Below the pieces are notes generated by a model, which did not search any database, had not been told where the DNA came from, and saw only the letters and a list, made by a program, of their open reading frames with translations. A DNA stretch of 64,000 nucleotides, from the NCBI RefSeq assembly GCF_900142025.1, contig NZ_FQZM01000005.1, positions 60,755-124,754 on the forward strand, read 5' to 3'. Within the stretch, counting starts at the first letter, position 1; each line of letters starts with the position of its first letter. A program made the translations under genes and the position numbers. The stretch is from Desulfofundulus thermosubterraneus DSM 16057 (GTDB lineage Bacteria; Bacillota; Desulfotomaculia; Desulfotomaculales; Desulfovirgulaceae). Below are positions 57,618 through 64,000 of the stretch, piece after piece.

Positions 57618-57995
57618 ATGCTTAAGGTGGTTAAAAATAGTCCCACTCCCCGGGAAATAACCCGGGAGCAGTCCCTTTTAAGCTTAATTGAAGCAGCGCT
57701 GTTCCAGCACCCCGCCGTAAAAGATGCAGCCGTGGATTTGGTATGGGACAAAAAAGGCCGGCCGCTGCTGGTGGCTTATGTGGTACCGTCTACCCCCGAA
57801 CTGTCACCGGGGGCACTCAAGAATTTTATCTACCGCCGTCCGGAAATCCCCTGGAACGGGCAGCCCAGGCGTTATCTTCTGCTACCTGCCATCCCCCGCA
57901 CTCCCAGCGGCAAATTGCAGCGGCAAAAGTTAATTAATTCCTATCTCCAGGCCATTGATTCGAGCAATAGAAAAAACCTTTTTAGTTCAAAATAA
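57618..57995 (+). CDS. Free-standing AMP-binding enzyme C-terminal domain
   Basis: A 125-residue protein that corresponds only to the C-terminal lid domain of acyl-CoA/acetyl-CoA synthetases. HPAVKDAAVDLVWDKKGRPLL aligns with the HPxVxEAAV strand, and LPAIPRTPSGKLQRQKL holds the catalytic lysine (K99). No N-terminal adenylate-forming domain is in the upstream 300 bases in any frame. It may be a degenerate remnant or a stand-alone partner. The ORF start follows AGAGGGAG. It lies 18 bases before the SDH-type protease gene, probably in one transcript. Confidence 0.75.
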   Translation: MLKVVKNSPTPREITREQSLLSLIEAALFQHPAVKDAAVDLVWDKKGRPLLVAYVVPSTPELSPGALKNFIYRRPEIPWNGQPRRYLLLPAIPRTPSGKLQRQKLINSYLQAIDSSNRKNLFSSK

Positions 57996-58013
57996 AATGA
58001 GGTGAAAAACAGC

Positions 58014-58853
58014 ATGAACTTTTCCTTTGGAGACCTGTTGTGGATTTTTTTTATTCTATTGGCCTTTTTACCCGCCTCCCGGCAATACCGCCTGGAAGCA
58101 TTGCGGCTGCGCCTGATCCGGAGCCTGGAAAAAAAGAGAGGTAGCCGGGTGATCACCTTGATCCACCGCCAGGAGTCATTGAGTTTATTAGGCATTCCCA
58201 TTTCCCGCTACATAAATGTGGAGGACTCGGAAGCTGTCTTACGTGCCATTCGCCTGACACCCGACGACATGCCCATCGACCTGGTTCTGCATACACCGGG
58301 CGGGCTGGTGCTGGCTGCAGAACAAATTGCCCGGGCGCTACAGAAACACAAAGCTAAAGTGACCGTCTTTGTTCCTCATTATGCCATGAGCGGGGGGACC
58401 ATGATTGCCCTGGCCGCGGACGAGATTATGATGGATGAAAACGCCGTCCTGGGTCCAGTAGATCCACAGCTGGGTGAACTCCCGGCAGCATCTATTCTGG
58501 AAGCTGTACAAATCAAAGGCCGGGAACGGGTGGATGACCGTACCCTGATGTTGGCCGACATTGCTTCTAAGGCCCTGAACCAGGTGGAGGACTTTGTTTA
58601 CCGTTTGCTGGTGGAAAAAATGTCCCCGGAAAAAGCCCGCCAGATCAGCCACTTGCTTACCAGCGGCCAATGGACACACGATTACCCCCTTACCTGTGAG
58701 CAGCTGCGGGACCTGGGCCTCCCGGTTTGCGCGGAGCTACCGCCGGAAATCTATGCCCTGATGGACCTATATCCGCAGCCGGCCCAGCGCCGCCCGTCGG
58801 TACAGTATATCCCCCTGCCCTACACCCGGGAAACTCAACCGAACAACCGGTAG
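58014..58853 (+). CDS. Membrane-anchored SDH-type serine protease (ClpP/SppA fold)
   Basis: About 279 residues. An N-terminal hydrophobic segment (LLWIFFILLAFLPASRQYR) anchors it, and a crotonase/ClpP-like domain follows with VLHTPGGLVLAA (oxyanion region), the catalytic serine in HYAMSGGTMIALAADEI (S126) and VLGPVDPQLGELP, where a Lys/Asp may complete the site. This is the serine dehydrogenase proteinase family, thought to cut membrane proteins or signal peptides. ATG 58014 is chosen with GAGG upstream. It converges on adhE with 40 bases between. Confidence 0.83.
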   Translation: MNFSFGDLLWIFFILLAFLPASRQYRLEALRLRLIRSLEKKRGSRVITLIHRQESLSLLGIPISRYINVEDSEAVLRAIRLTPDDMPIDLVLHTPGGLVLAAEQIARALQKHKAKVTVFVPHYAMSGGTMIALAADEIMMDENAVLGPVDPQLGELPAASILEAVQIKGRERVDDRTLMLADIASKALNQVEDFVYRLLVEKMSPEKARQISHLLTSGQWTHDYPLTCEQLRDLGLPVCAELPPEIYALMDLYPQPAQRRPSVQYIPLPYTRETQPNNR

Positions 58854-58893
58854 ATAGCAACCATAAAAAACCGGCAGTGCCTGGGAAAAACAA

Positions 58894-61602
58894 TCATTGT
58901 AGGGGTTCTTCCGACCTTATTTCCGTGGGTTCTCCTTGCCAGAAAGGCAGCACGGCGTCCATACCTTTCCCGCTTCCCTCGAGGAGGGAAAAATTCAGCA
59001 ACCCCTCACCTACTTCCCGGGACAACGGGGGTCCGTAAGCCAGACGGTAAAGGCCGGCCAATTCGGCCACCAGGGGGAAACGGGGGTTGGTGGTGGTGGT
59101 CTGATCGGCAAAGGCCCGGTCGGCCATTTCGGGAATTCTGCGCTCATATACTGCCCGTTCAATACCCAGATCCGCCACGGTGAGGGGCATGTCCAGCTCC
59201 CTTAACAGTCGGAAGATAGCTCCAATGAGGCTCCTCACCCCCTCTTCCACCGTAGATGCGGGTAAATCCAGCAACCGGGCCAGCTGCCAATATTTCTCCG
59301 GGGCGTGGAAGTATTCGTACTGGGGAAAGGAAACAAATTTGGTCGGCCGGCTGGCATTGTAAGCCACCACGTAGGGTAGCAGGACGGCATTGGCACGACC
59401 GTGAGGAATGTTAAAGACCGCCCCCAACTGGTGGGCCATGGCGTGATTGATACCTAGAAACGCATTGGTAAAAGCCATACCGGCAATACAGGAGGCGTTG
59501 TGCATTTTTTCCCGGGCTTTGTGGTCCCGGGCATCCCGGTAAGAACGGGGCAGGTAGTGAAAAACCAGTTCTACGGCCTTGGCCGCCATGGCATCAGTAA
59601 AATCCGAAGCCATTACCGAAACGTAGGCCTCCAGGGCGTGAGTAAGCACGTCCATACCCGTGTCGGCCGCCACCCGATCGGGCATGGTGCGGGCAAAATC
59701 CGGGTCAATAATGGCCACGTCAGGTGTCAGTTCGTAATCGGCCAGGGGATATTTCACCTGCTCGCCTTTGTTGGTAATGACGGCAAAGGCCGTCACTTCC
59801 GAACCGGTGCCACTGGTGGTGGGTATGGCCACCAACTGCGCCTTGCGCCCCAGTTTGGGGTATTTGTAAGTGCGCTTGCGAATATCCATAAACTTAAGTT
59901 TGAGAAACTCAAACTCCACTTCCGGGTGTTCATAAAAAAGCCACATGGCCTTGGCAGCGTCAATGGCTGAACCCCCTCCCACGGCAATAATGGTGTCGGG
60001 TCGGAACCTGTTCATCACCGCACAGCCCCGGCGCACCGTTTCTACCGAGGGATCCGGTTCCACCTCGTAAAAGACCTCGGTAACCACCCGGTTATTACGG
60101 TGGTTGAGATGATAAAGCACCTTGTCCACAAAACCCAGGCGTTTAATCTCCGGGTCGGTGACAATAAAGGCCCTCTCCACTCCGGGAAGTTTGCGCAAAT
60201 ACTGTATGGAACCGGGTTCAAAATAGACCCGTTCGGGAACCCGAAACCATTGCAACTTAGCCCGGCGCTTGGCCACCCGCTTAATGTTGATCAGGTTTTC
60301 CACACTGACGTTGGAAGTGGTGGAATTGCTGCCCATGGAGCCACAGCCCAGGGTAAAGGAAGGCACGTTCACATTGTAGATATCCCCGATGGCCCCGTGG
60401 GTGGCCGGCGAATTAACGATAATCCGCCCGGTGCGAATCCGGCGGGAGAACTCTTCAATGGCTTTTTGATCTTCGGAATGAATGACTGCCGTATGGCCCA
60501 GCCCGCCAAATTCCACCACTTTTTCACATAACTCTAGCCCTTCAGCAAAACTTTCCACGACATAGCACGAAAGGATGGGGCTTAACTTTTCCATGGACAA
60601 GGGGTATTCCGGCCCCACCCCGGCCAGGCGGACTACCAGGACCCTTGTGTCCGGCAGCACGGAAAAACCGGCCATCTCCGCAATCCTCCTGGCCGATTGT
60701 CCGGCCACCCGGGGATTTAAAGTGCAACTCCCATGTTCCACGGCTATGGCTTCCAGCAGGCGGGTTTCCTCATCATTCAGGAAATAGCAGCCATTTTCCT
60801 TCATGAGTGCCATAACCTGGTCGGCCACTTCCCGGTCAATGATCACACTTTGTTCGGAGGCACAGATTAAACCGTTGTCAAAGGTCTTGCTCATGATCAG
60901 ATCGGTTACCGCCCGCCTCAAATTAGCAGTCTTTTCAATGTAGCAGGGCACGTTTCCTGGCCCCACGCCAAGGGCTGGCTTCCCGGTACTGTAGGCCGCC
61001 CGCACCAGCCCGGCTCCCCCGGTGGCCACAATTAAGGCCACGCCGGGGTGCCGCATTAAATAACCGGTGGTGTCGTAGTTGGGGTTTTCCAGCCAAGAAA
61101 TACAGTTTTCGGGGGCCCCGGCAGATACGGCCGCTTCCAGCATGATCTTGGCCGCCGCGGCGCTGCAGCGCTGAGCTCCTGGATGGAAGCTGAAGATCAC
61201 CGGGTTCCGGGTTTTGGCGCAAATCAGGGACTTAAACATGGTGGTGGAAGTGGGATTGGTTACGGGCACCACAGCAGCCACCACTCCCACGGGCTCAGCC
61301 ACTTCCAGGTACCCCTCTTCCTCGTTGTCTTTTATGACTCCTACGGTTTTGGCGTATTTAATGCTGTGATAAACCGCCTCCGTGGCAAAAATGTTTTTGG
61401 TCGCCTTGTCTTCATAAACACCGCGTCCCGTTTCCTCCACAGCCATGCGAGCCAGTTCCATATGTTTGTCCAGCCCGGCCAGCGCCATATTGAGTACAAT
61501 GTGATCCACCGCCTCCTGATCCAGGCGGGCAAATTCCCGGGCCGCCTGGTTGGATCTTTCTACAAGAGCGTCAATTTCAGGAAAAATTCCCTGCTCAGCC
61601 AT
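58894..61602 (-). CDS. adhE: Bifunctional aldehyde-alcohol dehydrogenase AdhE
   Basis: A 902-residue fusion that reduces acetyl-CoA to acetaldehyde and then ethanol, or runs in reverse. The N-terminal aldehyde dehydrogenase half has the catalytic cysteine C247 in GLICASEQSV. The C-terminal half (from about 455) is an iron-dependent alcohol dehydrogenase with GGGSAIDAAKAMW, IPTTSGTGSEVT and the metal ligands in DTGMDVLTHALEAY and GINHAMAHQLG...HGRANA. The start follows GGGGAGGTG. Ethanol formation or oxidation fits a fermentative or syntrophic anaerobe. Confidence 0.96.
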   Translation of the reverse strand: MAEQGIFPEIDALVERSNQAAREFARLDQEAVDHIVLNMALAGLDKHMELARMAVEETGRGVYEDKATKNIFATEAVYHSIKYAKTVGVIKDNEEEGYLEVAEPVGVVAAVVPVTNPTSTTMFKSLICAKTRNPVIFSFHPGAQRCSAAAAKIMLEAAVSAGAPENCISWLENPNYDTTGYLMRHPGVALIVATGGAGLVRAAYSTGKPALGVGPGNVPCYIEKTANLRRAVTDLIMSKTFDNGLICASEQSVIIDREVADQVMALMKENGCYFLNDEETRLLEAIAVEHGSCTLNPRVAGQSARRIAEMAGFSVLPDTRVLVVRLAGVGPEYPLSMEKLSPILSCYVVESFAEGLELCEKVVEFGGLGHTAVIHSEDQKAIEEFSRRIRTGRIIVNSPATHGAIGDIYNVNVPSFTLGCGSMGSNSTTSNVSVENLINIKRVAKRRAKLQWFRVPERVYFEPGSIQYLRKLPGVERAFIVTDPEIKRLGFVDKVLYHLNHRNNRVVTEVFYEVEPDPSVETVRRGCAVMNRFRPDTIIAVGGGSAIDAAKAMWLFYEHPEVEFEFLKLKFMDIRKRTYKYPKLGRKAQLVAIPTTSGTGSEVTAFAVITNKGEQVKYPLADYELTPDVAIIDPDFARTMPDRVAADTGMDVLTHALEAYVSVMASDFTDAMAAKAVELVFHYLPRSYRDARDHKAREKMHNASCIAGMAFTNAFLGINHAMAHQLGAVFNIPHGRANAVLLPYVVAYNASRPTKFVSFPQYEYFHAPEKYWQLARLLDLPASTVEEGVRSLIGAIFRLLRELDMPLTVADLGIERAVYERRIPEMADRAFADQTTTTNPRFPLVAELAGLYRLAYGPPLSREVGEGLLNFSLLEGSGKGMDAVLPFWQGEPTEIRSEEPLQ

Positions 61603-61647
61603 TGCCGACACCTCCCCTCTCATTATTTCCAGATAAAGAGGGAATAT

Positions 61648-61663
61648 GCCCGCCCAAGCGGGC
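61648..61663. other. Small hairpin between adhE and the zinc ribbon gene
   Basis: GCCCGC (61648-61653) and GCGGGC (61658-61663) flank a CCAA loop in the 96-base divergent gap, next to an AT-rich run. It could be part of a promoter/operator; no Rex site was recognised. Confidence 0.35.
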
Positions 61664-61698
61664 TAAAATAAAACTTGAAAAGAGAGGGGATGCTTCAG

Positions 61699-61902
61699 AT
61701 GACCTGCCTGCTCTGCAACGGCATTTACACCGGCCGGCACACTTGCGCCTGCGGAACTGCCATGGAGGATGCCGGCCCGGTGACCGATTATTACGGGCCC
61801 TATAGCCCTTACTTTAACCTGTCCTTTGAAGCGCCCGTCTGCGTGCATCTCTTTTCCTGCCCGGCTTGCGGCCGGGACCGGTACGTGGCCATTCCCAGAT
61901 AG
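61699..61902 (+). CDS. Small zinc-ribbon protein
   Basis: A 67-residue protein beginning MTCLLCNGIYTGRHTCACG and ending VCVHLFSCPACGRDRYVAIP. Two CxxC pairs plus HTCACG and a histidine can bind one or two zinc ions. The middle DYYGPYSPYFNLSFEAP is aromatic-rich. I do not recognise a family. The third ATG of the frame is chosen because GAGAGGGG lies nine bases upstream. It is divergent from adhE. Confidence 0.6.
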   Translation: MTCLLCNGIYTGRHTCACGTAMEDAGPVTDYYGPYSPYFNLSFEAPVCVHLFSCPACGRDRYVAIPR

Positions 61903-61988
61903 GCCAGTACTCCTCCAGCGACCGGTGGCGTCGAAACGCATGCACTATAAACTTCTCGGGGTAGCAGCTGCTAAAAGGTATGCAGCAA

Positions 61989-62002
61989 GGGGGGGGGGGG
62001 GG
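61989..62002. repeat. Run of 14 G residues
   Basis: A pure 14-base G homopolymer in the 188-base gap before the manganese catalase gene, about 90 bases upstream of its start. Such tracts slip during replication and are also error-prone in sequencing. Confidence 0.85.
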
Positions 62003-62090
62003 TTAAGGACCTCGAGAGAACTCTTTGTTGCATAGTATCCTCCTTGACGAAAAAGAATAATAAAAACAGTACCAAGGAGGCTGTTATTCA

Positions 62091-62723
62091 ATGTTTTATC
62101 ATCGAACAAACGAATTTTTATATCCATTAAGAGTAGCATGTCCAGACCCAAAGTTTGCCAGCATGTTGATGGAACAGTTGGCTGGGCAAAACGGCGAGCT
62201 GGCTGCTGGGATGCAGTATATCATTCAGGGTCTTAAATGTAAAAATGCAAAGATAAAGGATCTCCTTTTAGATATTGGTACTGAGGAATTGAACCACATG
62301 GAAATGGTAGCTCATATGATAGAGCTCCTTGTAGGAGAACAAACCAGCACTGCTTCGCCTGAGGAATTTGCCTTCCAACTCCTCGGTGGAGGTGGACCTT
62401 TGTGGATCAATTCCATGGGTTCACCCTTCTCCAGCACTTATGTTGACGCTGTTGGTGATATAGCTGCTGACCTGCAATCCAATATTGCGGCTGAATTCCG
62501 GGCCAAGGCTGTATACGAACGGCTGTATCGCCAGGCTAAAGACCCGGCAGTTCAGGATTTTCTAAAGTTCCTAATTAGCCGGGAAGAAGCTCATGCCAAT
62601 TTGTTCCGTCAAGCATTGGATGAGGTTCAAGGCCAGGGGGTCCTGAAGGACTTTGTTGATACCAGCTACTCCAGGCAATACTACGATCTTTCACAACCAA
62701 GACAATCCTACCGGCTTACTTGA
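62091..62723 (+). CDS. Manganese catalase (CotJC-like)
   Basis: A 210-residue di-manganese ferritin-like protein that breaks down hydrogen peroxide. Metal ligand candidates are E36 (QNGELAAG), E66 and H69 (TEELNHME), E135 (NIAAEFRAK) and H168 (SREEAHAN). The length and sequence match the short CotJC branch, which in Bacillus is a spore coat component, rather than the longer Lactobacillus enzymes. AAGGAGG lies ten bases before the ATG. No cotJA/cotJB is next to it. Confidence 0.9.
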   Translation: MFYHRTNEFLYPLRVACPDPKFASMLMEQLAGQNGELAAGMQYIIQGLKCKNAKIKDLLLDIGTEELNHMEMVAHMIELLVGEQTSTASPEEFAFQLLGGGGPLWINSMGSPFSSTYVDAVGDIAADLQSNIAAEFRAKAVYERLYRQAKDPAVQDFLKFLISREEAHANLFRQALDEVQGQGVLKDFVDTSYSRQYYDLSQPRQSYRLT

Positions 62724-63114
62724 TCATCTCATGGATCTTGGCAGAAGGAACATTACGGTTTAGACAGCCGCTGGGGGAATTTCACGACCTTTAATTGCTG
62801 GTATAATTTCATCGGGTGGGTTTTTCTCCTCTCTTTACATGTAACTGCCGGGTGGGCAGGAGGAAAGGAATGCCCACCCTTTCTAATGCGGGCAACCGTG
62901 GGGTCCGCCGCCACGGGTGGTTCAGAGCAGGTTTCTTCGTACCATGCGGAGGTTTGGGCTGGGATCTGGATTGCTCTTGTTCCCCACACTGTAAAACTAA
63001 TTGGCCGTGTAAAATTTCAGTAGGCACCAGAAGGGGATCAGCCCCCTTAAAAAGAAATGAGACCTCACGCGCCCAAAAAACACCAAAAATCAAGCTAAAG
63101 GAGTGTGAGGTCTC
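62724..63114. other. Intergenic region between catalase gene and ISLre2 transposase
   Basis: About 390 bases without a credible gene. It holds the terminator at 62850-62884, a second hairpin CCGTGG/CCACGG (62896-62901 and 62911-62916) extended by AACC/GGTT, and presumably the left end of the ISLre2-type element, which I could not place exactly (likely between about 62980 and 63057). Confidence 0.45.
62850..62884 (+). terminator. Probable terminator downstream of the catalase gene
   Basis: GGGTGGGCA (62850-62858) and TGCCCACCC (62871-62879) form a perfect 9-bp stem with a 12-base loop, followed by TTTCT. It lies 127 bases past the catalase stop. Confidence 0.65.
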
Positions 63115-63116
63115 AT
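63057..63116 (+). promoter_or_regulatory. Inverted repeat enclosing the transposase start codon
   Basis: ATGAGACCTCAC (63057-63068) and GTGAGGTCTCAT (63105-63116) are perfect 12-bp inverted repeats; the right arm reaches into the ATG of the transposase gene and its AAAGGAG site lies in the loop close to the stem. A transcript entering from outside would fold and hide the start, a known way for insertion sequences to avoid activation by read-through. Confidence 0.6.
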
Positions 63117-63660
63117 GCTAAATATTCGCCAAATAGTGGGTGCAGTCCTTCTTTTCGTTAAGGGTCTGATTGAATTACTTGGTAGTTGCAAGGACTTCTA
63201 TGAACTTGAAAAAGGTATCCACGAGCTTTGTCAGAAAGTCAGCAACCAAATATTCACCTGGGCACTGGAACAGCTCGATACCCGCCTGATGAATGAACGT
63301 GACCGGAGCACCTGGAGGGTGGTTGGGTTTCGGGAAAAAACAGCCATCAGCACCTTTGGGGAATTTCCCTACAAAAGGCGCCTGTACAAAAACAAGAAAA
63401 CCGGGGAAACCAGCTTCTTTTTGGATGAGCTGTTGGGCTGGCCGGAGCGGGCCACGATTACCCCTCGCCTAAAAGAACTGGCTGTCAAACTAAGCACTGA
63501 GCTTCCCTTTGACCGGGCGGCGGAGATTTTGAGCTACCTTGCTCCCGGGGTAAGTTCCATGACCATCTGGCAGGCCACCCAGGAAGTAGGCGAAGTTCTC
63601 CAACGCGAAGGCCAAGAAAAAAGAGCAGCAGTTTTTGAAGACGGCGAAGCTCCCGGAGTG
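63115..63660 (+). pseudogene. ISLre2-family transposase, truncated by IS21-type insertion
   Basis: The first 182 codons of a transposase (UPF0236/ISLre2 type) are intact, with LSTELPFDRAAEILSYLAPG and SSMTIWQATQEVGEVLQ. Relatives are about 450-500 residues and continue past the VFEDGEAP segment, where this sequence switches at 63661 to the end of another element. Seven artefactual codons follow before a stop. The catalytic part is missing, so the gene should be inactive. Confidence 0.8.
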
Positions 63661-63717
63661 TGTTTGGCAATTAAAAAATGATGAATTCGGCAATCAAAAA
63701 ATGCAGAGTTTGCCATC
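63661..63717 (-). repeat. IS21-type terminal repeats
   Basis: The element end begins TGTTTGGCAA and contains two spaced copies, GGCAATTAAAAAATG (63666-63680) and GGCAATCAAAAAATG (63689-63703), and then a TTTGCCATCA half. Several short repeats at each end are typical of IS21-family elements. Confidence 0.7.
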
Positions 63718-63753
63718 ACGCTCGGTAATTATTCTCCCTCGAATCGGGAGATT

Positions 63754-63999
63754 TCAGTTCGCTGTGGTCGTAATCCTATTATCTTTATCTTCCGACTGGT
63801 TAATAGCTATGGCTGAGAGCGCTTTCTGCAAACGATAGCTCTCCCCTTCAAAGGCCAGGATATGGGCATGGTGGACCAAACGGTCGATGAGCGCCGCTGT
63901 GAGGCGGTTATCCCCCAGCACGGTGTTCCACTGACCAAACTGTAAGTTGGAAGTAACAATGATACTTTGTCGTTCATACGCTTGAGCTACAACGTTGAA
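63754..63999 (-). CDS. istB: IstB ATP-binding helper of IS21 family, C-terminal part
   Basis: The last 81 codons are visible: SIIVTSNLQFGQWNTVLGD, LTAALIDRLVHHAHILAFEG and ESYRLQKAL, the C-terminal AAA+ part of IstB. It stops with TGA at 63754-63756, followed by a polar tail-less end. IstB loads the IstA transposase on target DNA. The N-terminus is cut by the window edge. Confidence 0.88.
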   Translation of the reverse strand, partial: FNVVAQAYERQSIIVTSNLQFGQWNTVLGDNRLTAALIDRLVHHAHILAFEGESYRLQKALSAIAINQSEDKDNRITTTAN

Positions 64000-64000
64000 T

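Larger units (their letters stand above)
63661..64000 (-). mobile_element. IS21-family insertion sequence, right end (incomplete)
   Basis: The terminal repeats and the downstream end of istB show that an IS21-type element lies inside the ISLre2 transposase gene and continues beyond the window. The rest of istB, istA and the other end are not visible. Confidence 0.75.

Noticed and set aside
61702..61941. Minus-strand frames opposite the small zinc-ribbon gene
   Set aside because: They are shadows; the plus frame has paired CxxC motifs and a correctly spaced ribosome binding site.

Overview
The window looks like a chromosomal segment of an anaerobic, endospore-forming Firmicute of the Desulfotomaculum/Pelotomaculum (Peptococcaceae) type. 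The basis is a G+C-rich sequence with strong GGAGG-type ribosome binding sites and many TTG/GTG starts, an alpha/beta-type small acid-soluble spore protein, a CotJC-like manganese catalase, a YqhV-type protein, RemA, an LL-diaminopimelate aminotransferase, a PyrK-type dihydroorotate dehydrogenase, PyrR attenuators and AdhE. The species cannot be fixed from sequence alone. No rRNA, tRNA or CRISPR array was seen.

Layout. 1-16.2 kb (minus strand): the 3' end of the run is a truncated cheW at the window edge and a 40-residue zinc ribbon protein. Upstream of these lies a long translation, cell-wall and signalling island read in the order hypothetical protein, priA, def, fmt, DUF116 gene, rsmB, rlmN, fhaA, fhaB, PP2C phosphatase, ftsW/rodA, pbpA, PASTA kinase, rsgA, rpe. 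It combines the Bacillus order (priA-def-fmt-rsmB-rlmN-phosphatase-kinase-rsgA-rpe) with the actinobacterial fhaA-fhaB-pstP-rodA-pbpA-pknB order. 16.3-17.2 kb (plus): a MarR regulator with a visible promoter and operator-like repeat, and a zinc-finger/winged-helix protein. 17.2-20.5 kb (minus): yicC-remA-gmk-rpoZ-coaBC. 20.6-23.9 kb (minus): dapF, dapL and an aspartate aminotransferase. 24-28.9 kb: a Ca2+-type P-type ATPase and, divergently, rqcH.

28.9-33.1 kb (minus): a biotin operon bioY-bioD-bioA-bioB. It is headed by a sigma-A promoter with a BirA operator over its start region, and its two internal gaps are filled with inverted or repeat-like sequence. 33.2-40.3 kb: an alanine module of alanine racemase, alanine dehydrogenase and a sodium:alanine/glycine symporter (minus), facing a PocR-domain sensor kinase and an AraC-type response regulator (plus). 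The shared regulatory region carries a Spo0A-box match and operator-like repeats. 40.3-52.5 kb: de novo pyrimidine synthesis. pyrR-pyrB-pyrC-carA-carB is controlled by two PyrR attenuators. pyrK-pyrD-pyrF and pyrE follow, separated from the first block by a plus-strand polysaccharide deacetylase gene and split again by a plus-strand spore-protein gene.

52.6-61.9 kb: yqhV-like gene, MFS transporter, phosphosulfolactate synthase homologue, DUF441 protein, rluD-type pseudouridine synthase, lspA, a free-standing C-terminal domain of an acyl-CoA synthetase, a membrane-anchored SDH-type serine protease, bifunctional adhE and a small zinc-ribbon protein. 62-64 kb: manganese catalase behind a 14-G tract, then mobile DNA: an ISLre2-type transposase gene cut by the end of an IS21-family element whose istB runs off the window.

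Start codons were moved inward from the longest possible reading frame wherever a Shine-Dalgarno sequence and family N-termini agreed; this is stated per gene. Functions rest on recognised motifs, not on database searches.
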